This document shows positions 1 to 8,513 of a stretch of 64,000 nt of DNA, one piece after another. Made by a program: the position numbers and the translations under genes. How positions within the stretch are numbered: the stretch's first letter is position 1; each line of letters starts with the position of its first letter. Source of the stretch: Lachnospiraceae bacterium (lineage in GTDB: Bacteria > Bacillota > Clostridia > Lachnospirales > Lachnospiraceae); assembly GCA_014804645.1 (NCBI GenBank), contig JAAUZI010000053.1:1-64000 (forward strand), read 5' to 3'. The notes beneath the pieces are model-generated. The model did not search any database. It was not told the origin of the DNA and saw nothing but the letters and a program-made list of their open reading frames with translations.

Positions 1-547
1 AGGTGGTGGCCACCACCTCGTAGGGTTCAAACTCCTTCCACGCTGTCAGCACGGGGGCATAGCTTTGGATGGAGCAGTTGGGCTTTACCGCCACAAAGCC
101 CCTTGTGGTGCCCAGACGTTTCTTCTGGGACTCTATGACCTGAGCATGCTGAGGGTTGATCTCCGGCACCATCATGGGCACATCGGGAGTCCAGCGGTGG
201 GCGCTGTTGTTGGATACCACCGGGGTCTCCGCCCTGGCATAGTCCTCCTCGATCTTCTTGATCTCCTCCTTGGTCATGTCCACGGCGCTGAACACAAAGT
301 CCACACCCGCAGCTACTTTCTCCACCTCGTTGACATTCATGACGACAATATTTTTCACGGTCTCCGGCATGGGGGTATCCATCTTCCACCTGTCTCCTAC
401 GGCCTCCTCATAGGTCCTGCCCGCAGAACGAGGGCTGGCGGCAATGGCCGTCACCTCGAACCATGGATGATTCTCAAGCAGCGCGATAAAGCGCTGACCT
501 ACCATACCCGTACCTCCCAAAATACCTACCTTCAACTTGTCACTCAT
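1..547 (-). CDS. asd: Aspartate-semialdehyde dehydrogenase, 3' end cut by window edge
   Basis: Reduces L-aspartyl-4-phosphate to aspartate semialdehyde with NADPH, the branch point to lysine, threonine and methionine. The frame is open to the left edge; 182 codons of a usual ~360 are present. Seen are the N-terminal Rossmann loop GILGGTGMVGQRF (residues 8-20) and the active-site cysteine in VKPNCSIQS (Cys158), a form closer to the archaeal/fungal-type enzymes than to E. coli Asd. The ATG at 547-545 follows GGAGG at 557-561. It lies 38 bp downstream of argH on the same strand and is probably cotranscribed with it. Confidence 0.93.
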   Translation of the reverse strand, partial: MSDKLKVGILGGTGMVGQRFIALLENHPWFEVTAIAASPRSAGRTYEEAVGDRWKMDTPMPETVKNIVVMNVNEVEKVAAGVDFVFSAVDMTKEEIKKIEEDYARAETPVVSNNSAHRWTPDVPMMVPEINPQHAQVIESQKKRLGTTRGFVAVKPNCSIQSYAPVLTAWKEFEPYEVVATT

Positions 548-585
548 ACCTCTTATCCTCCTAATTTTAGTTCCGTATATTCTGT

Positions 586-2001
586 CTATTTCTCATTGGG
601 CAGCTGCCAGTCCCTGGGCTGCCAATCTTCCTCCAGATACTCCCTGCTGAAACGGATCACCTCCTGCATGGCCTCCTTGCCGGGGGCGCCCACAGTCAAT
701 CGTTTCTCCACACAGCTTTTCAGGGATATGGCATCATAGATGTCCGGCCCAAACTTATCGCTGATCTCCTGCAATTCCTCCAGACTCAGGGCATCAATGG
801 CACAGCCCTTGTCAATACAGTATAGCACAAGCCTGCCGATTATGCCATGGGCATCCCGGAAGGGCACGCCCTTGCCCACCAGGTAATCCGCTGCGTCCGT
901 GGCGTTGGTAAAACCCTTCATGGCGCTGTCCGCCATCCTCTCCCGCTTAAAGCCCATGGTGCGGAGCATGCCAGTGAACAGTACAAGACAATTCTGCACT
1001 GTCTCCATGGCATCAAACGCCATCTCCTTATCTTCCTGCATATCCTTATTATATGCCAGAGGAAGCCCCTTCATGGTGGTCAGCAGAGACATCAGCGCTC
1101 CGTACACCCGCCCTGTCTTGCCCCGCACCAACTCGGCGATGTCCGGGTTCTTCTTCTGGGGCATGATGCTGCTGCCTGTGGAATAGGCGTCGTCAATCTC
1201 CACGAACTGATACTCATTGGAGTTCCAGATAATGATCTCCTCGCAAAAACGGCTCAGATGCATCATAATTATGGACAGTGCGGACAGAAACTCAATCAGA
1301 TAATCCCTGTCAGACACCGAATCCATACTGTTCAGCGTAGGCCCCTCAAATCCCAGCAAAGACGCCGTGTACCCTCTGTCCAGAGGATAGGTGGTGCCTG
1401 CCAGCGCGCCCGCGCCCAGCGGACAGTAGTTCATCCTGTCGTGGATATCCCTGAGCCGCTGCCGGTCCCTTTTGAACATCTCAAAATACGCGCCGTAGTG
1501 ATGGGCCAGGGTGGTTGGCTGAGCCTTCTGCAGATGAGTAAAGCCCGGCATGTAAGTCTCTACATTGGCCTCCATAACATCCAGAATCACGCACATAAGT
1601 TCCTTGAGCAGACTGTCCGTGGACAGCACCTGCCCCCTGGTGTACAGACGCATGTCCAGCGCCACCTGATCATTGCGGCTGCGGCCGGTGTGCAGTTTCT
1701 TGCCCGGCTCTCCCACCCTTTCAATCAGATTAGCCTCCACAAAGCTGTGGATGTCCTCATACTTTTCATCTATGACCAATCTCCCCGCCTCCACATCCTC
1801 CCGGATGCCTGTGAGACCCTTGATCAGCACATCTCTCTCCTTGGACGTCAGTATCCCCTGCTTTGCCAGCATCACCACATGGGCAATGCTGCCCTCAATG
1901 TCCTGCCGGTAGAGCTTTTTGTCAAAGCCGATGGACGCATTAAAGGCATAGACCTGGCCGTCCGTGTCCTTGGTAAAGCGCCCTCCCCATAAAGTCGCCA
2001 T
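586..2001 (-). CDS. argH: Argininosuccinate lyase
   Basis: Last step of arginine synthesis: cleaves argininosuccinate to arginine and fumarate. The 471-residue protein has the usual length and all superfamily blocks: HTGRSRNDQ (residues 104-112), THLQKAQPTTLAHH (155-168) and the flexible catalytic-loop signature GSSIMPQKKNPD (277-288). It begins MATLWGGRF, typical of the family. Expressed from its own promoter at 2047-2075, divergent from the ABC genes, with asd next downstream. No other arg gene is in the window. Confidence 0.97.
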   Translation of the reverse strand: MATLWGGRFTKDTDGQVYAFNASIGFDKKLYRQDIEGSIAHVVMLAKQGILTSKERDVLIKGLTGIREDVEAGRLVIDEKYEDIHSFVEANLIERVGEPGKKLHTGRSRNDQVALDMRLYTRGQVLSTDSLLKELMCVILDVMEANVETYMPGFTHLQKAQPTTLAHHYGAYFEMFKRDRQRLRDIHDRMNYCPLGAGALAGTTYPLDRGYTASLLGFEGPTLNSMDSVSDRDYLIEFLSALSIIMMHLSRFCEEIIIWNSNEYQFVEIDDAYSTGSSIMPQKKNPDIAELVRGKTGRVYGALMSLLTTMKGLPLAYNKDMQEDKEMAFDAMETVQNCLVLFTGMLRTMGFKRERMADSAMKGFTNATDAADYLVGKGVPFRDAHGIIGRLVLYCIDKGCAIDALSLEELQEISDKFGPDIYDAISLKSCVEKRLTVGAPGKEAMQEVIRFSREYLEEDWQPRDWQLPNEK

Positions 2002-2046
2002 GTATCTCCATTCCTTTCGACAGTGATTTTTGTACGATTAATTTTC

Positions 2047-2075
2047 ATCATACCATGAATGGCACCTTATTGCAA
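2047..2075 (-). promoter_or_regulatory. Probable vegetative promoter of argH-asd
   Basis: On the minus strand TTGCAA (2075-2070) and TATGAT (2052-2047) are separated by 17 bp, about 45 bp upstream of the argH start. Confidence 0.6.
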
Positions 2076-2123
2076 GGAACGAATATCATAAAGTAAATTC
2101 TATTTTTGTGAGGACTCACTTGG

Positions 2124-2888
2124 ATGGATAAAAATATACTGGAACTGAAAAATATCAGTTACTCCTATCACAGCCTCCATGGAGAGACGAAGGCGCTGGA
2201 CCGCATCACCTTCGGGGTCCGAGAGGGAGAGTTTGTGGCTCTGGTGGGACCCAGCGGCTGCGGCAAGTCCACGCTGCTGTCCATTATCGCCGGACTGCTG
2301 CCCGCAGAGGAGGGCACGATTCTGGTGAATAATCCCGACGGTTCCCTGCGCTACCCCCGGGTGGGTTATATGCTGCAGCGGGAGCATTTGTTTGAATGGC
2401 GCAGCATCTATAAAAATGTCATCCTGGGTCTGGAAATCAATCATATGCTGACTCCTGAGCGTCTGGAATATGTGGATTCACTGCTGCGTGATTACGACCT
2501 GGAAAAATTCCGGGACAAACGCCCCAGCGAGCTTTCCGGCGGCATGAAACAGCGGGCCGCCCTGATACGCACCCTGGCGCTGGAGCCTCAGCTGCTTTTG
2601 CTGGATGAACCGTTCAGCGCACTGGACTATCAGACCCGTCTCATGGTGTCTGCCGACATATGCCACCTGATACGCCGGACCGGCAAGACCGTAATATTGA
2701 TCACCCATGATCTGTCCGAGGCGGTGAGTCTGGCCGACAGGGTGGTGGTGCTCTCCGGACGCCCCGCCACCGTGAAAAAGGAGATTCCCATCCACCTGAC
2801 GCTCCAGGACGACTCTCCTCTGGCGGCTCGAAACGCGCCAGAGTTCAACGAATATTTCAATCAGCTATGGGAGGAGATGAAATCATGA
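2124..2888 (+). CDS. ABC transporter ATP-binding protein, nitrate/sulfonate/taurine type
   Basis: ATPase subunit of an importer of the NitT/TauT class (SsuB/TauB/ThiZ-like). 254 residues with Walker A GPSGCGKST (42-50), Q-loop MLQREHLFEWR, signature LSGGMKQR, Walker B LLLLDEPFSALD and switch histidine in ITHDLSEA. The last codons overlap the permease start by 4 bp (ATGA), indicating translational coupling. No substrate-binding protein is adjacent, and I see no TPP or other riboswitch in the 122-bp upstream gap, so the substrate (sulfonate, pyrimidine precursor or another) cannot be assigned. Confidence 0.92.
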   Translation: MDKNILELKNISYSYHSLHGETKALDRITFGVREGEFVALVGPSGCGKSTLLSIIAGLLPAEEGTILVNNPDGSLRYPRVGYMLQREHLFEWRSIYKNVILGLEINHMLTPERLEYVDSLLRDYDLEKFRDKRPSELSGGMKQRAALIRTLALEPQLLLLDEPFSALDYQTRLMVSADICHLIRRTGKTVILITHDLSEAVSLADRVVVLSGRPATVKKEIPIHLTLQDDSPLAARNAPEFNEYFNQLWEEMKS

Positions 2889-3697
2889 GCAAGCGCCAAA
2901 AAGAATTGACCAATCAGGAGGCATTCGTCCAAGAGCACCGAAGGCACCACCATCAGATCGCCTTCTACCGGATCTTTTTCTTCCTGCTGTTTTTGGTGCT
3001 GTGGGAAGTCAGCGCCCGGCTTAACTGGATTGACAGTTTCTTTTTCTCCAGTCCCAGTCTGGTGGCAAAATGCCTGTGGGGCATGATTCTGGACCGCTCC
3101 CTGTTCCTGCATGTGGGCGTCACGCTGCTGGAGACCATAGTCAGTTTTCTGCTGGTGTTCCTAATCAGTCTGCTGGCCGCCACCATACTGTGGTATTCCC
3201 GAAAACTGTCAGAGGTCGCAGAACCCTACCTGGTTATCCTGAACAGTCTACCCAAATCCGCCCTGGCCCCCCTTTTTATTGTCTGGCTGGGCACGGGCAG
3301 CACCACTATTGTAGTGGCGGGAATCTCAGTGGCTCTGTTCGGCTCCATCATCAGCTTTTACACCGGCTTTCAGCAGGTGGACAGTGAAAAGATCACGCTG
3401 ATCTACACACTGGGAGGACACAGGGAAGACGCATTTCGCAAAGTGATTCTGCCCGGCTCCATCCCCATTATGCTCAGCACAACCAAGGTCAACATTGGGC
3501 TGGCGCTGGTGGGGGTTATCATAGGGGAGTTCCTGGCCGCCAGACGGGGACTGGGATATCTGATAATCTACGGCAGTCAGGTGTTTCAGTTGAATCTGGT
3601 AATCACCAGCATCCTGATTCTCTGCCTTATTGCCATGGGCTTTTACAAGGGGATTCAGTACATTGAGCATCATATTAAGAAACAACTGAAAATGTGA
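2885..3697 (+). CDS. ABC transporter permease, nitrate/sulfonate/taurine type
   Basis: Membrane subunit partner of the preceding ATPase. About 270 residues with six predicted membrane segments and the BPD_transp_1 coupling (EAA) loop around YTLGGHREDAFRKVILPGS. An in-frame ATG at 2867 exists, but the ATG at 2885 is placed 7-8 bp after GGGAGGAGATG and overlaps the ATPase stop, so 2885 is preferred. The N-terminus is long, polar and basic before the first hydrophobic helix (about residues 27-45). The substrate is unknown because no binding protein is encoded nearby. Confidence 0.9.
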   Translation: MSKRQKELTNQEAFVQEHRRHHHQIAFYRIFFFLLFLVLWEVSARLNWIDSFFFSSPSLVAKCLWGMILDRSLFLHVGVTLLETIVSFLLVFLISLLAATILWYSRKLSEVAEPYLVILNSLPKSALAPLFIVWLGTGSTTIVVAGISVALFGSIISFYTGFQQVDSEKITLIYTLGGHREDAFRKVILPGSIPIMLSTTKVNIGLALVGVIIGEFLAARRGLGYLIIYGSQVFQLNLVITSILILCLIAMGFYKGIQYIEHHIKKQLKM

Positions 3698-3744
3698 GAT
3701 TGACTTTTCTCATATAGTATGCTACACTTTCCACAGTAGCACTT

Positions 3745-3813
3745 CAACGTTTTAAAGCGTTAGCGTTTTACGCTTTAAAACGTTGTTGTATGCGGAACTT
3801 AAAATACGAAAGG
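3745..3813 (+). repeat. Perfect hairpin plus ATGCGGAACT tail before symporter gene
   Basis: CAACGTTTTAAAGCG (3745-3759) and its exact complement CGCTTTAAAACGTTG (3771-3785) form a 15-bp stem with an 11-nt loop. It is followed by TATGCGGAACTTAAAATACG (3789-3808) and GAAAGG, the ribosome-binding site of the symporter. The tail resembles the 3' end of the intergenic element family described at 10081, 35063, 39243, 50761, 53339, 54500 and 62981, and is almost identical to 24148-24172. There is no T-run, so it is not an obvious terminator; it may be a diverged copy. Confidence 0.55.
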
Positions 3814-3823
3814 ATATTATACC

Positions 3824-5359
3824 ATGTTAAAACTTTTTATTCTGATTCTTTACTTTGCCGTGCTCATCGGCATTGGTCTCTATTGTCGGAAAAACGCCAC
3901 GGATGTAAACGGTTTCGTGCTGGGCGGGCGTTCCGTAGGTCCCTGGCTCACCGCTTTCGCCTACGGTACTTCCTATTTCTCTGCCGTGGTGTTCGTCGGA
4001 TATGCGGGACAATTTGGCTGGAAATACGGAATTGCTGCCACTTGGGCCGGTATAGGAAACGCCGTCATCGGCTCCCTGCTGGCCTGGGTGGTGCTGGGCA
4101 GACGCACCCGGATTATGACCCAGCATCTTGACTCCGCCACCATGCCCCAGTTTTTCGGGCAGCGCTTTGGCAGCAAACCGCTGAAAATCGCCGCCTCCGT
4201 CATTATTTTTATCTTTCTGATTCCCTACACGGCCTCCCTGTACAACGGGCTTTCCCGACTGTTCGGCATGGCCTTTGACATCGACTATTCCGTGTGCATT
4301 ATCCTGATGGCAGTGCTCACCGCCATCTATGTCATTGCCGGAGGCTATATGGCCACAGCCATCAACGACTTCATTCAAGGCATAATCATGCTCTTTGGCA
4401 TTGTCACTGTCATTGTAGCTGTCCTTAAGAGCAAGGGCGGTTTCATGGCGGCCCTTGAGGGGCTGGCCCGCGTCACCGACCCGTCCGTCACCGAGACTCC
4501 GGGCATCTTCGCCTCCTTCTTTGGACCGGATCCCCTGAATCTGATGTTTGTAGTGATCCTGACCTCCCTGGGCACCTGGGGACTGCCCCAGATGGTGCAG
4601 AAATTTTATGCCATCAAAAATGAGGAATCCATCAAGAAGGGTACCATTATCTCCACGTTGTTCGCGCTGGTGGTATCGGGCGGCTGCTACTTTCTGGGTG
4701 GTTTCGGCAGACTGTTCTCCGACCAGATTGACATTGCCGCCAACGGCTTTGACTCCGTGATCCCCACCATGCTGCAGAACTTGGGGCCTGTGCTGATCGC
4801 TTTGGTGGTGATTCTGGTGCTGTCGGCCTCCATGTCCACCTTAAGCTCTCTGGTTATCGCCTCCAGCTCCACCCTGACCATCGACTTTTTGAAAGAAACT
4901 TTCATGAAAAAGATGGATGATAAAAGGCAGCTTTTACTGATCCGTATCCTGGTGGTGGTGTTTATCGCCATCTCCGCCATCCTGGCGCTGATACAATACA
5001 AGAGCTCCATCACCTTTATCGCACAGCTCATGGGCATCTCCTGGGGTGCGCTGGCAGGGGCTTTCCTGGCTCCTTTCCTGTATGCCCTGTACTGGAAAAA
5101 GACAACCAAGGCCGCCTGCTGGGTATCCTTTATCTTTGGTTCCGGCCTGATGATCGTGGAAATGGTAGCAAAACAGGTTCTGCCCACTATCATGCAAAAC
5201 CCTATCAACTGCGGCGCTATCGCCATGCTCGCCGGACTGGTCATCGTGCCGGTGGTCAGCCTGATTACGCCAAAGCCTGATAAGAAACTGGTGGAGGAGA
5301 CTTTCGCCTGCTATGACAAGGACACAGTGGTCAAGCAGTCCACCGCTCTGGGCAAATAA
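3824..5359 (+). CDS. Sodium:solute symporter (SSS family)
   Basis: 511 residues with about 13 hydrophobic helices, the length and layout of PutP/PanF-like sodium:solute symporters. Diagnostic stretches are the N-terminal FVLGGRSVGPWLTAFAYGTS and the sodium-motif region YVIAGGYMATAINDFIQGI. The family imports proline, pantothenate, sugars or carboxylates with sodium; the substrate cannot be told from sequence here. ATG at 3824 follows CGAAAGG. It has its own leader hairpin (3745-3785) and terminates at 5378-5406, so it is probably a single-gene unit. Confidence 0.9.
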   Translation: MLKLFILILYFAVLIGIGLYCRKNATDVNGFVLGGRSVGPWLTAFAYGTSYFSAVVFVGYAGQFGWKYGIAATWAGIGNAVIGSLLAWVVLGRRTRIMTQHLDSATMPQFFGQRFGSKPLKIAASVIIFIFLIPYTASLYNGLSRLFGMAFDIDYSVCIILMAVLTAIYVIAGGYMATAINDFIQGIIMLFGIVTVIVAVLKSKGGFMAALEGLARVTDPSVTETPGIFASFFGPDPLNLMFVVILTSLGTWGLPQMVQKFYAIKNEESIKKGTIISTLFALVVSGGCYFLGGFGRLFSDQIDIAANGFDSVIPTMLQNLGPVLIALVVILVLSASMSTLSSLVIASSSTLTIDFLKETFMKKMDDKRQLLLIRILVVVFIAISAILALIQYKSSITFIAQLMGISWGALAGAFLAPFLYALYWKKTTKAACWVSFIFGSGLMIVEMVAKQVLPTIMQNPINCGAIAMLAGLVIVPVVSLITPKPDKKLVEETFACYDKDTVVKQSTALGK

Positions 5360-5377
5360 TTTGAGATATAGGCATAC

Positions 5378-5406
5378 AAAAAGGAGTCGCTGCGCGCGGC
5401 TCCTTT
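5378..5406. terminator. Bidirectional Rho-independent terminator
   Basis: AAAAAGGAGTCGC and GCGGCTCCTTTT pair around a short loop, with A- and T-runs on both sides. It lies between the convergent symporter and acyl-CoA ligase genes and can serve both. Confidence 0.75.
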
Positions 5407-5436
5407 TCTCTGTAAAAACTCTTTTTCCTATCTTTT

Positions 5437-7071
5437 CTATCCCCTGTTCTGCTGGGCCACCAGCTGGTCTGCACCATACTTCTTGCGCAGGGTCGGTTTC
5501 TCAATCTTGCCTGTGGCATTGCGAGGCACCTCCGCAAAGATAATCTTTTTGGGTCTCTTGTATCTGGGCAGCTCCTCGCAGAATCGCTCGATCTCCTCCT
5601 CCGTGCAGCTCATGCCCTCCTTGACGGCGATGATGGCTCCGGTGATCTCTCCCAATCGCTTGTCCGGCAGGCCGATAACCGCCACATCCTTTACCTTCTC
5701 GTAGGCGCTCAGGAAGTTCTCGATCTGCACCGGGTAAATATTCTCGCCGCCGCTGACAATCACATCCTTTTTCCGATCCACCAGGAAGATAAAGCCGTCC
5801 TCGTCCTGCATGGCCATATCTCCTGTGCAGAGCCAGCTGTCCTTTAAGGTAGCCGCCGTTGCCTCGGGGTCATTGTAGTAGCAGGTCATGACGCCGGGAC
5901 CCTTGACACACAGCTCTCCCACCTCTCCCTGGGCCACGCTCTCTCCGCTCTCGTCCACGATCTTGCACTTCCAGCGGTAGCCGGGCACACCGATGGCGCC
6001 CACCTTGTGGATGTTCTCAACGCCCAGATGTACACAGCCCGGTCCGGTGGACTCGGACAAGCCGTAGTTGGTATCATACAGATGATGGGGAAAATATTCC
6101 TTCCAGTGCTTAATCAAGGAGGGAGGCACCGGCTGCGCGCCGATATGCATCAGTCTCCACTGATCCAGCTCATAATCCTCCAGTTTCAGATCTCCCCTGT
6201 CCAGACTGTCCAGAATGTCCTGTGCCCAAGGCACCAGGAGCCAGACAATGGTACAATGCTCCTTGGACACCGCATCCAGAATAATCTCCGGTGTTGCGCC
6301 CTTTAACAACACCGCCCTGCTGCCCGCGCACAGGCTGCCCATCCAGTGGAACTTCGCGCCCGTGTGGTACAGCGGCGGAATGCACAAAAACACATCGTCC
6401 CGGTCCGTCAGATGGTGTTTCTGTTCCATCTGGGCAGCCTGTGTCAGACTCTCATGGTTGTGCAGAATTGCCTTGGGAAACCCTGTGGTTCCTGAGGAAA
6501 AATAGATAGCTGCGTCATCCTCCTCCTCCAGACGAATCAAAGGCGGCTGGCTGGAACAGTCCGCCACCAGCTCCCGGTAACTCTCCGCAAAGGTGGGGCA
6601 GCCATCCCCCACATAGATCAGGAGTCTGCCCTTGGAGAGTTGCCCCTCTATGGACTCAATACGACCGATAAACTCCGGCCCGAAAAATAGGATATGTACC
6701 TCCGCAAGATCCGCGCAATACTGAATCTCCTTGGCGTCAAAGCGGAAATTAAAGGGCACGGCAATAGCTCCCGTCTTCAGAATGCCAAAATAAATCGGCA
6801 GCCACTCCAGACAGTTAAACATCAGTATAGCCACCCGGTCACCTTTCTGTATACCTCTCTCGAGCAGCATGTTCGCCACACGGTTGGCCTTCTCGTCAAA
6901 CACGCTCCAGGTGATCTCCCTCCTGTAAGGCTCTGAGGAGGTCTGCTGCACCAGATCATACTCCTTCCAGGTGGTGCGCCTGGTGTCCTTCATTGTGGGA
7001 TTCAGCTCTACCAGAGCCACTTCTTCCCCATATAACTTGTGATTTCTCTCCAGTAAGTCCGTAACCGGCAT
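5437..7071 (-). CDS. Class I adenylate-forming acyl-CoA ligase
   Basis: Activates a carboxylic acid with ATP and joins it to CoA. 544 residues, typical length. The phosphate-binding loop YFSSGTTGFPKAILHNH is near residues 191-207; later come the adenine motif YGLSESTGPG, the hinge region CTGDMAMQDEDGF followed by LVDRKKD, and the catalytic lysine in PRNATGKIEKPTLRKK close to the C-terminus. Resemblance is to medium-chain or aromatic acyl-CoA ligases; the substrate is not determined. It is monocistronic, with promoter at 7126-7154. Confidence 0.9.
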   Translation of the reverse strand: MPVTDLLERNHKLYGEEVALVELNPTMKDTRRTTWKEYDLVQQTSSEPYRREITWSVFDEKANRVANMLLERGIQKGDRVAILMFNCLEWLPIYFGILKTGAIAVPFNFRFDAKEIQYCADLAEVHILFFGPEFIGRIESIEGQLSKGRLLIYVGDGCPTFAESYRELVADCSSQPPLIRLEEEDDAAIYFSSGTTGFPKAILHNHESLTQAAQMEQKHHLTDRDDVFLCIPPLYHTGAKFHWMGSLCAGSRAVLLKGATPEIILDAVSKEHCTIVWLLVPWAQDILDSLDRGDLKLEDYELDQWRLMHIGAQPVPPSLIKHWKEYFPHHLYDTNYGLSESTGPGCVHLGVENIHKVGAIGVPGYRWKCKIVDESGESVAQGEVGELCVKGPGVMTCYYNDPEATAATLKDSWLCTGDMAMQDEDGFIFLVDRKKDVIVSGGENIYPVQIENFLSAYEKVKDVAVIGLPDKRLGEITGAIIAVKEGMSCTEEEIERFCEELPRYKRPKKIIFAEVPRNATGKIEKPTLRKKYGADQLVAQQNRG

Positions 7072-7125
7072 AATATTTTTCCTCTCTGTGCTTTTTTTCT
7101 GTGATGCTTTAAAGCGCTATAATAC

Positions 7126-7154
7126 ATGATACTATACAGACCGGGAAAAGTCAA
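7126..7154 (-). promoter_or_regulatory. Probable promoter of the acyl-CoA ligase
   Basis: Minus-strand TTGACT (7154-7149), 17 bp, TATCAT (7131-7126). The 10-bp palindrome GCTTTAAAGC at 7106-7115 sits near the expected transcription start and could be an operator. Confidence 0.6.
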
Positions 7155-7174
7155 TGTGAGGAAGGTATCCTAAT

Positions 7175-8299
7175 CTATATTTCATCCATATACTCTCGAA
7201 ACTCTTCAAAACTTTTTACGGCCGGAGCTGCTGTATACCACCTTTTCAAAGTTATACCATCCTGTTCTTCCTCAATACGCCTGCGAATATCCTCGGGGAT
7301 TTCCCCTAATCGCTCTAAAAACGTATATATGACCTGCCGCTCTCCTTCAATAATTCCGGCGTTTTTTCCCTCGATGATTCCGGCGGCCTTTCCCTCGGCG
7401 ATCCCAGCGGCCTTTCCCTCGGCGATCCCAGCGGCCTTTCCCTCAGCGATCCCAGCGGCCTTTCCCTCGGCGATCCCAGCGGCCTTTCCCTCAGCGATCC
7501 CAGCGGCCTTTCCCTCAGCGATCCCGACTGTTTTCCCCAATTCTATCCCGGCCATCCGTCCATCCTCAAATGCCTCTTCTCTTTCTATCGCTATCGCGTC
7601 ATCAAAATCCCATTGTGTATTTAGCATATTTACCACCTCCGACCCATGGTTTTTTATGAATTCCACCAGAATTCCCTCATTCTGGCAGTCTCTCACCGCC
7701 TGAATGATTGCGGCATCTCGAATCCATCCGGCGGTCAGATACTCCTTGATCCGCTGAATAAACCATGAATACTCGTACATCGGGCGGCATTCTTTCAATA
7801 GCTTATGTCCTGACGGCAAATTTATATTGATCACTTTCACTTCCAATTCTACCATAGGATGCTCTGTTTTTTCAAGAAAAGCCTCGGATAGACGCAGAGT
7901 TTTTTCCGGGGGGTATGTCTCATTTCCATTATAGAAAACATAGAACTCCGGCGTGGGAATCTTGAACTGCTTGCGCCTGTAGATCATCTTCTCATCCAGC
8001 AGTTTCTCCAAGGTGCGCCCCAAATAAAGCAGATCCCTCAACGGCATATTCTCATTTACGGTAGACTGATGCTCGCTGATAACCAGTACGCGGTTTTTTA
8101 CCGTAAACGCCAGATCGTTCTTTCTGGCGATAAACATCACCCCCTCCAGCGTCACATAAGTAATGTCCTCCGGGGCTACCTCTTCATCTCCCAACGCCGT
8201 ATACAGCTTAGATGCATTTTCCGGGTCTCCAAAATATGTGATGAACGCACTGTTTTTTACCTCCCGATTAGTAATTGTTTTTCCGTTCTCTTTTGCCAT
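7175..8299 (-). CDS. Rpn-family recombination-promoting nuclease / PD-(D/E)XK transposase-like protein
   Basis: N-terminal 270 residues match the Rpn/YhgA-like family common in Firmicutes: MAKENGKTITNREVKNSAF start, GVMFIARKNDLAFTVKNRVLVISEHQS core, and PTPEFYVFYNGNE containing the conserved P-x-YVFYNG block. These proteins carry a PD-(D/E)XK nuclease fold and promote recombination or DNA damage; the cellular role here is unknown. From about residue 255 the octapeptide GIAEGKAA is repeated six times with degenerate flanking copies, then a charged C-terminal helix. ATG at 8299 is chosen because AGGAGG is 9 bp upstream; the in-frame TTG at 8305 is too close to it. Confidence 0.85.
   Translation of the reverse strand: MAKENGKTITNREVKNSAFITYFGDPENASKLYTALGDEEVAPEDITYVTLEGVMFIARKNDLAFTVKNRVLVISEHQSTVNENMPLRDLLYLGRTLEKLLDEKMIYRRKQFKIPTPEFYVFYNGNETYPPEKTLRLSEAFLEKTEHPMVELEVKVININLPSGHKLLKECRPMYEYSWFIQRIKEYLTAGWIRDAAIIQAVRDCQNEGILVEFIKNHGSEVVNMLNTQWDFDDAIAIEREEAFEDGRMAGIELGKTVGIAEGKAAGIAEGKAAGIAEGKAAGIAEGKAAGIAEGKAAGIAEGKAAGIIEGKNAGIIEGERQVIYTFLERLGEIPEDIRRRIEEEQDGITLKRWYTAAPAVKSFEEFREYMDEI
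7383..7526 (-). repeat. Six tandem 24-bp repeats inside the Rpn gene
   Basis: GCGGCCTTTCCCTCGGCGAT plus CCCA repeats at 7383, 7407, 7431, 7455, 7479 and 7503 with only G/A changes at one position. Each copy encodes the octapeptide GIAEGKAA. More degenerate copies flank it (about 7335-7382 and 7527-7550). The near identity indicates recent unit-number change. Confidence 0.9.
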
Positions 8300-8338
8300 T
8301 GGCAATTTCCTCCTTTTTAATCATCTATGTAAAAGAAA

Positions 8339-8392
8339 ACAGCAGAAAGAATAACACCTCATCAGACACGAGGTCGCTATTCCTTCTGCTGT
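8339..8392 (-). terminator. Hairpin with T-run between the sigma factor and Rpn genes
   Basis: ACAGCAGAAAGAATA (8339-8353) pairs with TATTCCTTCTGCTGT (8378-8392), one mismatch in 15; an inner CCTC/GAGG stem extends it. On the minus strand the hairpin is followed by TTTTCTTTT, so it can terminate transcription from the sigma factor gene. Being only ~40 bp before the Rpn start, it could also be a leader attenuator or a small palindromic element remnant. Confidence 0.6.
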
Positions 8393-8513
8393 TGTAACTA
8401 TAATTATATATTTTGTGGACTGAATGTCAAGTAAAAGTTTCGCCGAGTTTCCTGCTATCCGCCTATTACTTTTTACGTCAAGCAGTACGTTCCCATCGGT
8501 ATCTACATAAAGA

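Noticed and set aside
2002..2123. TPP or other riboswitch before the ABC genes
   Set aside because: No conserved aptamer motif; the gap is 122 bp and holds mainly the argH promoter.
7383..7526. CRISPR-like array
   Set aside because: The 24-bp units are directly adjacent with no spacers and keep the coding frame of the Rpn protein.
7329..7703. Plus-strand frame with FPSAIPAA repeats
   Set aside because: It is the reverse complement of the Rpn gene's tandem repeat; no ribosome-binding site or independent support.
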